A stretch of DNA of 64,000 nucleotides, from NCBI RefSeq assembly GCF_034702125.1, contig NC_085872.1, forward strand, positions 34,824,588-34,888,587. Reading direction: 5' to 3'. Source of the stretch: Engraulis encrasicolus. Its lineage: Eukaryota > Chordata > Actinopteri > Clupeiformes > Engraulidae. The position numbers and the translations under genes were made by a program. Below the pieces are notes generated by a model that saw only the letters and a program-made list of their open reading frames with translations, had not been told where the DNA came from and did not search any database. Below are positions 11,601 to 25,500 of this stretch, piece after piece (the stretch's first letter is position 1; each line of letters opens with the position of its first letter).

Positions 11601-14600
11601 TTATGAGTAGTCTTAAATCATTAACCCATCAGTAAGGCCAAACCACCCCCCTTTAAAATTAAAATTAGAAATTGTATTCTTGTATACTTTAACCAATTGT
11701 TTTCATATTCACTAATCACTAACGTTATGGCATATCTTTGTCTAAATAATTGCACGATAAGGACAGTTTACTTTACTGTACTATGTGCCATGACTCGGCT
11801 ATGTGGACAGGGTAAAAATCGTTTGCCATTGTTTGGCCAATAGATTATTTTGTGTTTGGGTAACACCGTAGTGCAGGGCTTCTAGTGAACTAGCCCTACT
11901 ACCAGACGGCTGTTTTTTTATTTTACTTATTACCTTGACTGAGGAGTTTTCACGTTTGCCCACGATCCATTATTTACCATTGACCTAGTTCACTCTTTAC
12001 CCCCTCTATAGATTGCAGATTTTGGCCTGTCCAAATGGCGGCAGCTGTCCATCAGTAAAGGGTCCAGCTCTAAGCCCACCGAGATGGGAGGGACGGTCAT
12101 CTACATGCCCCCAGAGGAGTACGAGCCCTCCAAGACACGCCGCGCAGACGTCAAGCACGATATGTACAGGTGAGATGAACGTCCTGGTATGCTAATGGTA
12201 GTAGATTGTGTGAGAGAGTGGTCTGCACACCTGGTATATGCTCCAAAAAATAATACTTATTTTACCAAATAGCAACGTTTTGACCCATAAGTGAGGTCTT
12301 CCTCATGCCTGTGGTAAGAGCGCCCACAGTGTGCTCACCACTCTGTCAAACATACTGCGTGTTGTGACTAACAAGGTGACATGGTGCAACAATGCTGTGT
12401 GCTCTGTTCCAAAAAGAGGTGCAGTTGCTCACAACTCTTTTTGCTGTCATGGCCTGGATGAATCAGATTCCACTGACATTCTGGCGGCTCTATCAGGTGG
12501 TGCTGTTCAGCGTTATCAGGGTTGCAAGTGGTAAAAATAACACAAACATTGACTTGCACACCCAATCGATGTAATGTGACCCGCTCATTCATGAGTGTGC
12601 ACACACACACACACACGTAGGGCATTCACTCAGACTTGCTTGTGCGTAAATGATGGGGCATTGACGTCAAGAAGCCTTATGAATTTGTGTTGTCGGGCAG
12701 GTGGAATGTGTCCCTTTAGCTATTGGTTTTGGTGTTGCCTCCAGCATTAGTGTTGTGCTTTATCCCTCATTAGAAGCTACCCATAGTTTCCTTGAATATA
12801 ATGTACTCATCTTCAACACACCCTCGCACTTACACATATTCAGACCTTTAAAACATAGCTCACAGGACTTGAACACCAGAACAGGTTAAATGGGGAAATC
12901 TGGGCTCATTCAGTGTGTCTAAGGAAACCTTGTTGACCTCAATATGGATCACTGCATTATTATATTGCAGCACGCTAACATAACATACAGGTCTGGGTGA
13001 CGTTTCAAGTACACACAGACAATAGACTTTTATATCGTAGCTGATTGCAGATTGTAGTTGATCTTTGGAAGTGTATTGTGCCTTAGGTTTGTTTTTGGAC
13101 AACATGATCTCCAAAAATTCCGTGCTCCTGGACACGGATGTTAAGGACACAAAATCCGTGTCCAGGAGCACGGATTTTGCCAAAATTCCGTGCTCCTGGA
13201 CACGGAATTATTTTCCGTGATGGACACACAGAAGTGCTCTCTCTATACTCCCACAGTTCTATGTTTCCACAGTCTTGTGTTTTCTCAGGATTTTTCTAAT
13301 TTCAAATATTTTTTTCTCAAAAAAAACATTTCTTACTGACAGGTTAGGGTTAGGGATTGTTTTGGTCTGTGCACAGTTCGTTTTCTTTCATTCATTATAT
13401 GAATTTGATAGCCTAGCAACCAACTGGAAAAGGTATTTCTCAAAATATGTCTTTAATGACAGGTTAAGGTTAGGGAATGTTTTGGTCAGGGTACAACTTA
13501 AATTGCTATAGCATTATTTTGTTTAGGTTTATCATTTGGTATGTATTTTCTAATGATAGAGTTAACACAGAGCTGTGGTAATAGCCTATAGAAAGCACTT
13601 CCGTGTGCCCATCACGGAAAACAATTCTGTGTCCAGGAGCACGGAAAACAATTCCGTGTCCAGGAGCACGGAATTTTGGCAAAATCCGTGCTCCTGGACA
13701 CGGATTTCGTGTCTTTAACATCCGTGTCCAGGAGCACGGAATTTTTGGAGATCAGGCTGTTTTGGAACACCTAAAGATAATCAGCAGTATGCTAGTTTGT
13801 TATTTTCTGTTTGTGCTAAAATGGGATTTTGTTCATGCTGTTGTTATTTGAGTGCTGTTTGATTATGCTGTTGTGCTTAATGTACTGTCATAATACAAAA
13901 CCCAAACATAAACACTCCTTAGTCCTTAATAAGGATAGTGACAAGGGGGCACACTCTTGGGTTCTTCTTGAAATCCATGATTTTGTTTCCCAAACAATAG
14001 GACGTTAGGATAGATACACACGCCCTCATGCAGAAAAGCAGAGATGATGAGGATGTGCTTCTGTTTTTAGTTGAGCCGTATGTGTTTTTTTTTTGTCTAT
14101 TCTCTTGGCTGATTTGCTAAGGCTTATAAAGACCTCAACTCCAGCAAACCTGGAGATCTCATTTAATTACTTGTCCGTCTTTATGTTTCCCCCATTTATT
14201 GATTGACATGCTCTCTCTGCCTCAACAAAAGAAAGCAGCAGTTTCACCTGCTGTGAGGATCGATCACACCGCACATTAAGTTCCCACTATAACTGATGTG
14301 CACCTGATGTCTGTATCCTGTTTAGATTGACAAGAGCATAGTGTATCGCCGGTTTCCAATGACCACAGGTGTATTTATTAGTAGGAATTGCATTGGAGCT
14401 ACAAGGCAAAGACACTTGAAACCACCTCTTGCTTGATTGAAATCAGTGTCTGGAAACGGACATGGTCAGGTCAAGTATGCAGGCAGGTGTGTTAGGAGGA
14501 GTAGGTGTTGTTTACCAATAACAGTTGACGGAAGTTAAGGAGTAGGTTAAAGCGCATCCAAAACGTGGAAGCAGGACAACCAAATAATGAGATAAAGGAC

Positions 14601-17600
14601 TTTGTGCTTCGGGTGAGTTTCGGGTGAAAACAGGAGGAGAAAAATCTTGTTTAAAGCAGACTTCTTTTCTTTTTTATCTTACCAATAAGATGATGCACTA
14701 AGCTCCTGATGTTAGCTAGTTTTTAGTCAGATGTTTTTTTGGGTTTTTTTTTTTGTACGTGTGAACAAAATTCACCTAGATTTCTAATTTGGGTGTTACT
14801 GTGTCTGCCACTACCACAGCCCTACAGTAGTATTACTTTTTGTCAGTACCACAAGTGTATTACTATTATCATTACATTTACTGCAACTTTGGTGAAGAGC
14901 AAGAAACCATGGTGAGGAAAAGCAACACTATCTGTGAGTTCATTTCATCACATTTGTCCTCATCTCTTCATCAAAGGCATTTTGTTTTATTCTTAAACCG
15001 GTCAGTGCCAGGGGTTGGTTATTACGTTCACTTTTAAATCACAAAAGACCAGTACTGGGATTATATGGGCCCTTGGGAAAATGGATCAAATGCTTTACGG
15101 GTCATTCCATGTCAATTCACACGCCTTCCCCACATGACCCTCTCCGATTTATCCGATATCTCACATACAGGTACCTTTTGATGTCAATTGAAAGAATACC
15201 AAGTATTAGCACCCTACGTCTAACGGTTGCGGAGATGAAGCCCTCCAAAGTTGGGGTGCCATGCCCACCTTTCAAGCCTGTGAATTGCATACAAAATTTA
15301 CAAGCAAATTTTGACACCTCTGGTTTTAGTTTGAAGGAAGATACAGGCCTAAAAATCACCATGGCCCCTCAATATGACCCTGTCTACCAAATGATGTACT
15401 TACAAATAACATGCCTTGATTATTTTTGGCTATATTAAGCCTCAAAAACTGAATTTGTGAAAAGCATGATGAAGAGTTGCCATTTTGGGGTTCCATATCT
15501 TGGAAACTATGTATGCTTTGGGAGTTATCATTTATTTTCCATCATATTTGGGAACTGTACAGTGTATTCCAAAAAAAGTAGGGCACTCTGACTTTTAATG
15601 ATGGAATAGGAGGGACTCAAAAACAGCTTTTGGACAAAATTACCTTACGGTACCCTCTACTTCAAATTAACCATGTGGGCACTTGATGACTGGAACGCCC
15701 TTTTAACCCCATGTACAGTAGCACTGTATCAAACATTCAAGCTTGGAAAAACTTTGTTTTTCAAAGTTCTTCATATTAATCTTGGCCTTCAAAGTATATG
15801 TTTTTGTCTATGTCTTATCACAGTGTCTGTTTTGTCTGCTGCCATCTGCTGGTCAAAAAAACGCAACAACAGTGTAATGTAAGAAAACAAAAGGGGCTGG
15901 AAAATCTTGCCCATAATTTACCAATAAAGTAGCCTAGAAATCTAGACGCCCCTAGGGGTTAAGCTCGCTAGGCTACCAATAAAGCACTTTAATTCTACAG
16001 TATATTGCTATATATTAATTATGATTTTAACAAGCATTATGCAGAATGCTCAATCATGATTACATTTCTACCAGGACACCCCCACCCCCATGTCTGGTAG
16101 AAATGTAGTGCAGGGTGAGGCCATCTTGGGACTGGCATCATGATTGAGCATTAAGCAGTCACACTTAGGAAATGATTTAAACTATAAATATTCATCATGC
16201 TTGTTCAAATCATAATTAGTATATAGCAATATACTGTATAATAATTACAGTGCTTTATTGGTAAATTATGGGCAAGATTTTCGAGCCCCTTTTGTTTTCT
16301 TACATTACGCTGTTGTTACTTTTTTAGACCAGCAGATGGCAGCAGACAAAACAGACACTGTGATAAGATATAGAGAAAAACATATACTTTGAAGGTCAAG
16401 ATTAATATGAAGAACTTTGAAAAACAAAGTTTTTCCAAGCTTGAATGTTTGATACAGTGCTACTGTACATGGGGTTAAAAGGGCGTTCCAGTCATCAAGT
16501 GCCCACATGGTTAATTTGAGGCCTGAAGTAGAGGGTATCGTAAAGTCATTTTGTCCCAAAGCTGTTTTTGAGTCCCTCCTATTTTACCTTTTAAAGTCTG
16601 AGCGCCCTACATTTTTCAGAATACACTGTACAGTTCCCAAATATGATGGAAAATCAATTATAACTCCCAAAGCATACATAGTTTCCAAGATATGGAACCC
16701 CAAAATGGCAAGACTCTTCAACACGCGTTTCACAAATTCAGTTTTTAAGGCTTAATATAGCCAAAAATAATCAAGGCATACCATTTGTAAGTACATCATC
16801 TGGTAGACAGGGTCATATTGAGGGGCCATGGTGATTTTTAGGCCTGTATCTTCCTTCAAACTAAAACCAGAGGTGTCAAAATCTGCTTGTAAATTTTGTA
16901 TGCAATTCACAGGCTTGAAAGGTGGGCATGGCACCCCAACTTTGGAGGGCTTCATCTCTGCAACCGTTGGACGTAGGGTGCTAATACTTGGTATTCTTTC
17001 AATTTACATCAAAATGTACCTGTATGTGAGATATCGGGTAAATCGGAGAGGGTCACCTGGGGAGATTCTAGGGAATCATGTGAATTGACATGGAATGACC
17101 CTTACTTAAAATCTATGACCTTGTGTAATTCCACTTGCCGTTTCCATTTTGGATTACACATGCTCCTCTCAGCCCAAATCTCTATTAAAAATAGTTTTGG
17201 GCATTCTAAGAGCATTCCACAGCCCAGGGACTTCCATGTGACCCACCCACCATCATTCCACTGGGCTGGCCTGATCTGTCTACTCTGCCTTTGCTCCAAG
17301 TGCTGTCCATCTTAGGTGCTCTGTGTCTACACCAGTGGTTCTCAACCTTTTTAACAAACTCCCCCCTTGACAGGCTTATGATGAAGTCAACGGGGGGAGT
17401 TTGTATAACCTTAGTACAAACCCCAACTCCGATGAAGTTGGGACGTTTGGTAAACAGTGAATAAAATCAAAATGCTATCATTTTCAAAACATTCAATCTA
17501 TTCATTAGATGGAGAATAGTGAAAAGACAACATATTAAGTGTTAAAACCGAGAAAATTTTTTGTTTTGGGGGACATATGTACTCATTTCTAATTTGATAA

Positions 17601-20296
17601 ATCCAACACGTCTCAAAAGAGTTGGGACGGGGACAATAAATGGCAGCAAATGTCGAGGAAGACTAAAAACAAAACAAAAGACAACACTTAACAGTTAAAT
17701 ACATTAACCGATGAGATGATTTTATATAAAAAACAGTGTTAATTCCTATCTTGGATATGATTTCACCAGCTTAAATGGTGGGTGTATTCCTTGTCATGTT
17801 TTGCAATGTTTTCCTTTCTGTAGTGCTTACAGTGTGACAGGTCTTGACCAAAAACCCACCATTGTATCACCTGCTGGTCCTTATGATGGAGCCAAACTGT
17901 TAAAACATAGTAGAGAATGCAATTTGACCTTACTATGTGGCAGTAATCGAAGATCTCACTTCAAAATATATGATGAGTGAGAACATCTTAACCAATGCAC
18001 TACTGCACCCGCATGCCATCATGGAGGCTGACTTTTGAAGCTAGCACTAACACAAGTTGGATGGTCCATTTTCACTGTAGCACAGGATGTGCAATGCTCT
18101 ATTATTGTCAAAAAGAATGGACTTCTACAACTTCTGCTGACTTCTGTAAGCAAAGGACAGTTTCCCATGTCTTCTGGGTCTATTTCAAGTGAGCTCAGGT
18201 GCTTAGGAGAATGTTACACCCCTGTATCATTTTCATGCATTAAGCATTCTTAATATGGTCAATTTTCAATAGCTCTAATTCCTGGAGTGCTAGAGTGAGA
18301 CTACAGCCAATATATATTTCATGATGTCATGAACCTATACAATGATTTTATTAACAAAAATATGTCTTAAATACACTCAATCGTGGTAAATCAAAGGGAA
18401 TTCAAAAATGTATGTAATAACTATAGTAATTATTCCCTTTGCATCTTTAATTCTGAGTGACTCAGCCTCTCTGTGATGATCTTATACCTGGACACCTATA
18501 TTGTCCATCAGTACAATTAATTTTGAAATGTTCTTCTTTGTTGTTTTATCTTATTTGGATGTTTACTAAATTTCACTGATCCCCGTCCCAACTCTTTTGA
18601 GACGTGTTGGATTTATCAAATTAGAAATGAGTACATATGTCCCCCAAAACAATATTTTTTCTCGGTTTTAACACTTAATATGTTGTCTTTTCACTATTCT
18701 CCATCTAATGAATAGATTGAATGTTTTGAAAATGATAGCATTTTGATTTTATTCACTGTTTACCAAACGTCCCAACTTCATCGGAGTTGGGGTTTGTATT
18801 AAAAAAATAAAATGGACTAATGCACCCCAATGGCAACTAAGCAACGCCCCCCATAGGGCTCCCCAATGCCCCCTGGGGGGCTGTAGAGCCCACGTTGAGA
18901 AACACTAGTCTACACAGAAGACTTCTGAAGGGACTGTCTGTCTGCTCAGAGGACTGTCTGTCTCCACATAGGACTGTCTGCTCATAGGACTGCTTGTCTG
19001 CTCAGAGAACTGTCTGTCTACCCAGAGAACTGTCTGTCTGCCCAGAGCACTGTCTGTCTGCCCAGAGAACTGTCTGTCTGCTCAGAGGACTGTCTGTCTG
19101 CTCAGAGGACTGTCTGTCTCTACATAGCTGACTCGTAGGATGCAGAGCACTGCCTGTCTGTTGTTCCCAGGACTGTGTCTCTTTGCAGGGTGGTGTCTGC
19201 TCAGAGGACTATGCATCTGCTTAAGGGACTGTCCAGTGACGACACCCAGCCTTGCTACAGGCATTCGTCTCCCTTATTCCCTTATTCATGCTCAGCGGTG
19301 TGTTATAATCTGATTGGCTCATTCCAAACGAGGCGAGCTGCTCGTATAGTATACTTACTATACACACATATGAGCCAATATCTATCATTCCTTTGGGATG
19401 TTTTCACGAACATACTATCTGTCTCAGAGTTAAACATATTTTTGCTTTCATATTCCTTTGCTGGCTACAAAAGTGAATGTGATCTCTTTTTCAAAATCCT
19501 GTTAGAATATAGTTGTGATAGGACCCCCATCCCTCCCCTCTCGCTGGAAAAGCATCATACCTGAGGGTACTGTCAATGCCAGGGCCTGTCTGATGTAACA
19601 ATGCACCCATTCATGTCCGTCTCTCTCTTCCTCTTTCAGCTACGCGATCATTATGTGGGAGGTGCTGGCTCGACGGATACCCTTTGAGGGTGAGTCTTTG
19701 CTCTCGACATGTGTGTGAACTTTTCTCCACAACTACAAGTTTCAATTCCAGGTTCAAGAAGTAAAAAAAAAAACCCTGCCACAATTTGCCTCTGAACCCG
19801 GAGTTGATATTTCTGTCTACAGCTGTAACAGTTCATTAAGTTAAATGCATTTTGGGACCATACACTGTTATTCTTTATCACCAGCACCATTACAATCACA
19901 GTGTTGCCTCACATCAGCAAATCACTATGGGCTGTTTTGGTCCTCAGTAAGACCCAAAACACTGCTTGACTCTTTTTTCATTGGAGTGTTCTTGCTGTAG
20001 GGTCACACTGTACTGATTGGGTGAGGGTCACACTGCACTGAAGTGTTATACTGTTACACCGTAACCCTTGACCTCTGACCTTCATGGCTCTCTGTGTGTC
20101 TTGTGTTGCTTTGGTCAGAGGCCACCAACCCCATGCAGATCATGTTCAGCGTGCTGCGTGGCACGCGTCCCGACACGAGCGTGGAGAGTCTCCCGGCCGA
20201 CATCCCGAGCAGAGACATGCTGCTACACCTCATGACCAGCGGCTGGGCGGCTAACCCCGACGAACGGCCCTCTTTTCTCAGTAAGGAGGACACGCA

Positions 20297-20328
<32 letters not shown>

Positions 20329-22343
20329 CACATGCATATGGTGTCTATGGACCCTCCTTTCTTACCGGGTGAATACACCGGCGGCGATGAGATTAAGCAA
20401 CAGAATCGCTGGAGTGTGCAGCAAGAGCATTCTGAGCGATAGAAGTGGCAGACTAGGTCAGTTAAAAGCAGAATGCATTACGACATTTCAATTGGCTGTG
20501 GCGGCTTTCACGGAACCTCATCGTAACTCATTTGCATAATATTCGCTCAAGTCCAACTATAAACTGTCGCCCAAGTCGCTCAAATCATCCCTAGTTGCCC
20601 AAATCACCTTTGTCTCTTCTCTCGCCAGCGACTCCATACAAAGTCAGTTATTATTCCGTCGCTGGAATCACTCGTCGTGCTTGGTGTATTTGTGCTTTTT
20701 GTACGGAGAGAGGGAGACTCACACACGCACACACGTGTATAACAGACACACACACGGACATACCATCGACCTTCCTGTCTGAGTAAGGGCAATGGAAAGT
20801 TTCGCCACTGTTATGGGGCACACGCACTCACACACGCATAGTTTTCCACTATGATATGTCGTCAATGAACAGTTTTTTTATTGAATGACTAATAATGAAA
20901 GTGATGTGGTCAGCTGCCTGCTTATTAGCTGACATCTTACCAGCAGAGGGATGTAAGGCCAGAGTGTTGTAGCAATTTCTCAATGTTCGCCCTGTCACTT
21001 TTTAATCTCTTAAAACGAAACTTTCTCTTTTACAAAAAGAACTTTAGTGCAGCCTTGTTGACACGTTTCACTGTTGACCTCGTCTTACATGTTGTGTCTC
21101 TTATTGCTACTGTAATGTAGTGTTTGTTGTCTGAGGGATAAACTGATGGTTTGACAATGTGTACATATGAGCACAATGTACATAAGGGTACTGTTTACAC
21201 GGGAGTGCTGTATAAACAGAATCCGGTTTTTCCTGATGGAATAAACCTGGATCCTAGGGATTTTTTTGAATGAGTTGAGGGAAGCTCCTCTTACGTGTCT
21301 GTGTGTGTTGTAGACTGTCTGATCGAGCTGGAGCCTATGCTGAGACAGTTTGATGAGATCGACGTTCTAGAAGCGGTACTTGAAATCAAGAGGTCAAAGG
21401 TGAGTTTGAGGAAATTCATAACACAAGAATATCACTCTAAAGAAGTGTGTGTGTGCACACTTCTGTAAAGTGTCTTGTACCATGAAAATTGAGACTTTTT
21501 TAAAGTACTTTTTTAAAGTACATTTTTATTGAAGAAAAGTTTTGTAATACAGGGTGTACATTTTGATACATCCTCCTTTTTTTGACGTTTTTTGAGAACA
21601 CTCAGTCCCACCCCAGACTTTAAGACGGAAGAAAAGACGAGCACAGTTCTCTTAAACATAATCACATGAGTGTTTTCTTAACCAGAGCAGACTGTTGCTC
21701 CATTAACTCTTTCCTGTCTTTCTAAACTGACTTTGTTCCTGGTTCATAATCAGACCATCTGCTTGATAACTGATTCCTTTAAAAAAAAAAACACACAAAA
21801 AACGAGTTCAAGCGATACACAATCAGGTCTGCTTTTAACGTGCCATCAAATTCTACATGTTATCCATGCTGAAGTAACAAGACTATATCCAGACAGTGGC
21901 AGTTTATACGGACATTGTGAGGCCGTTGTGAAACCAACTGTTTCAGTCTCGACCTCACACAGGCAGTGGCATAACCACAGATTTATCAGTACGGCTGGAG
22001 ACTGAAAAAAATATACCCATGGTATGCGGTAAAAATGTGAGGAAATGTGTCCTTTTGATATGTTTCATGACTCATATTGAAAGTACATATTGGCCTGTAA
22101 GGGCTGAGTTAACACAATTTTAGTGGAAGCATATACAGTACTACTACTAGTACGTTCATAAATTGTGTATTTATTCTCTCATTGACACTTCTGAAATCTC
22201 TGTGCTTTTCTCCTCTCTCACGGTTGCTTCTCCTCTCTTGCTTTTTCTCTATCACTATCTCTCTCCATCTCGTGCTCTGTGCTCTCTCCCTCTCTCTCTC
22301 TCTCTCTCTCTGTGTCCTCTCCCTCTCTCTCTCTCTCACACCA

Positions 22344-22426
<83 letters not shown>

Positions 22427-22462
22427 CCTCTCCCTCTCTCTCTCTGTGTCTCTCTCACGCCA

Positions 22463-22510
<48 letters not shown>

Positions 22511-25500
22511 GATTATGAGAAGACCAGGGTGCTGTCCCTCATCCGTGTCTGTGTGTGAGAAGAAGAGGGAGGTGTGTGCAAAAGAGAGCTGTGGCTCCTG
22601 GAACGTAAGTTAATTGCCTTCTATTTTTCAAGCCTGACTGAGGATGAGACACAAACATTATTACACAAGACATTTTCAGTGGTCTGCCAAACAGTGATTA
22701 TGGGTCAAAGACGTCTTTGTCATTCAGTGTTACGGACACCTTCCGCCGACTGCAACTGCAAAAAAACATGATTTTAAAATTGTTTCAAGTGAATGGATGA
22801 CAGCCGAGGCTTTCATGAATCCCCTGTAACAATAAATCAATAAAAATAGTCAAGTTTTTTACAGTTTCAGTCAGCAGAAGGCATGCGTTACACTGAATGA
22901 CAATGCCATTTTGCACGTCTTTGACCCTTATACAGTACGCTTTCTTGGCCCCTACCCTTTTGCAATCCAAGAGGATGTAGTGTTGAAACAGACAAAAAGA
23001 TCACTGAGCTGACCTCTGCATAACCTTTGCTATTTTTCCTGAACCTTCAGTGTGTACTGGTATTTGCCTTCACTTTTGTGTGTGTGCGTGTGTGTATGTG
23101 TGTGTTTAAATCTGTTCAGGACACAAGCTCTTCTCCTGACAGCGGCTCCTGTTCGTCTCAGGACACTAACATCTCCCAGCCTGGCAGCCTCAGCAGCATG
23201 GCCAGCAGGCCCCCCTCCAGCCTACCCAAAGGCAAGTGCCTATCCCAACTAGGGATGCAAACGATTAATTGACTTTAATCGATCAATGCATTAATCGATT
23301 AAAAAACATTAATCACAATTAATCGACAATTCAACTGACAAGAGACCCAGATGAAATGGGCATGTGAAGAGTGTGTGTGAAGAGGGGTGTGAATAGTGGG
23401 AATATTTAAATCACCTTTGGATTAAGGAATTGAAACAGAATTAATTTAAATGTGGTATATTATCTCAATTTTTAATTAAAATGTTTAGATTTAGTATTTT
23501 TTTTTCGAGAAACATTGAGATTTTGGGGGGAAAAACACTGCTTATCAATTAATCGTAAGTCGATCGATAAGGCTATCAACTAATGATTAATTAATTAATC
23601 GAGAATTTGCATCCCTAATCCCAACAACATGCGGTAACGCTTTACTTTACGGTGCAACCACAGCAAATGTCAGTATTGTATGGATTATTTTTTTTAAAAA
23701 TTGATTATCTACGAAGCATATTCATTGCAGGGCATTACTATCCAATTACTAATTAATTTATTGGCATAGCTGTGGTTGCACCACCTGACGTCTGAGCCCC
23801 ATTGTCCTCATTGACTCATATATAATGTGTTTATGGCAACATCATCTTGAGCTACCTAGGCTTCCATATGACAGTACCAACTAGAAATGCACTCAGAAAG
23901 TGCAGACCTCCGCCAAGGAAGCGGTTTGATCCGACTATCTTTACCCTATTTTTGATTTGAAGCCTTTCTGCCCTCGTTTTGTGGAGTTAGAAACTGGAAT
24001 GTCAATTCAACATGCGGTGCACAAGGGGTGTCTAGATTTCTAGGCTAGCTATGGCCAGGAATGTATATTTTTTAAATCCTGGTTCCGGTTCGTGATCCGG
24101 ATCACCACCAAATTTTAGTCACTTGTTCCCTTGGTCATTTCCAACAACTCCATCCACAGCCGTGCATAATTTTTTGAGTTATACTGCTGACAAGCAAATA
24201 GACAAACAAACAGACAGACAAACCAATGCAACAGAAAACATAACCCCCTTGGCGGAGGTAATAATAATGGGTCGTGATGGAAGCCATGTGGCTAGGCTAG
24301 GATAAGGATAGATGGAAGCAGAGCAAAAAGTGTACTCCATAGCAAAGATTGTGATTAGTCACAAAATATTTTGATGTGGTCTTTTTCTATGTCTTTTTTT
24401 TCTATTTTTTCTTTTTCTTTTTCTTTTTCTTTGTATTTGATCCTTCAGTTGTCTTTGGTCATATGCCTTCACAGCTGTCACTATGTTGATATAAGTTTTT
24501 CTGTTGTTATTATTTTTTTTTATGGAATTTTTTGTATTGTCAGTTATTACATTTAAAGCCAAAAATACTCAGACTTGTTTTATGATGTCATGTATATTCT
24601 AAAGTGAAATACAAAAAGAATGTTAAAAAAAAGGATAGATGGAAGCAGACAGAACAGAAGTAGAACGTCAAATAGTGTAAATAGAGGGGCTTAGAATGGA
24701 ATTGAGTACAGCGTGCGTGTGTGTGGCCGCGTGTTTTAGAGAGAAGGCCTAATCCTCTTTTGTTCCACATTTTAATGCGTCAGGTCTAGCTGCTAGCTTT
24801 TAGCTTCCATGAACCGGATGGACCAGTTGAATAATGCTCTTATCTTACCTTATGCAGTGGACAGGAGATTATACTCCAGCAATATGGTTTATCAGATATG
24901 AAACCCAGACGGACTGATTCTCGAAGTGGCGTGAATTGTCATATATTTCACCTGGTTTGGAGCAATTGTCAGTTACATTGGAACCGTCTTACCAAGAGTC
25001 TGTGAGCTCTATTATGGTGCATTCTTTTGAAACTCGGTTGTCGGACACCCAGACCTCAGCCTCGGGAAAGTGCAAAAGAACGGGTACTCAACTCGGGGTT
25101 CCGAAACACAAACTCGGAGCACTATGGTGTACTCCGAATTCGTTTAACATTAATGTTTTCAGACATTCGTATTGTCCCCAGCTGTTGCAATAGAACACAT
25201 TTACAACAGTTGTCGGGAGAACAACCTCGGGTCTACCAACAGCTGAGTTTCAAAAGAATGTGCCATTACTCATTTGGATCACGTGTTGGAAGAGCTTGTT
25301 TTCTGCATCACTTGAATAGAGCCCCTGTAATGCTAATCAGTTGTCAAGGGTTAAAGTGATACTGTCCCATTTTTGGAAATAAGCTTATTTTACACCTCCC
25401 CTTGAGTTAAATAATAGGGTTTTACCGTTCTCCTGTACTTTCAACCGTTCTCTGGGTATGGCAGTGCAAATTTGACCTCCATGCTAGCAGTTAACATTGA

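Noticed and set aside
13341..13472. TTAGGG-like telomeric repeats
   Set aside because: There are only two or three imperfect units inside a transposon, not a telomere remnant.
15073..16955. Matching open frames on both strands ([16 protein letters not shown])
   Set aside because: They are mirror images of one sequence in the two arms of the fold-back element. No start, splice or domain evidence supports a gene.
18920..19205. Regular repeats that could suggest a CRISPR-like array
   Set aside because: The units are head-to-tail without unique spacers, and the host is a vertebrate. It is a minisatellite.
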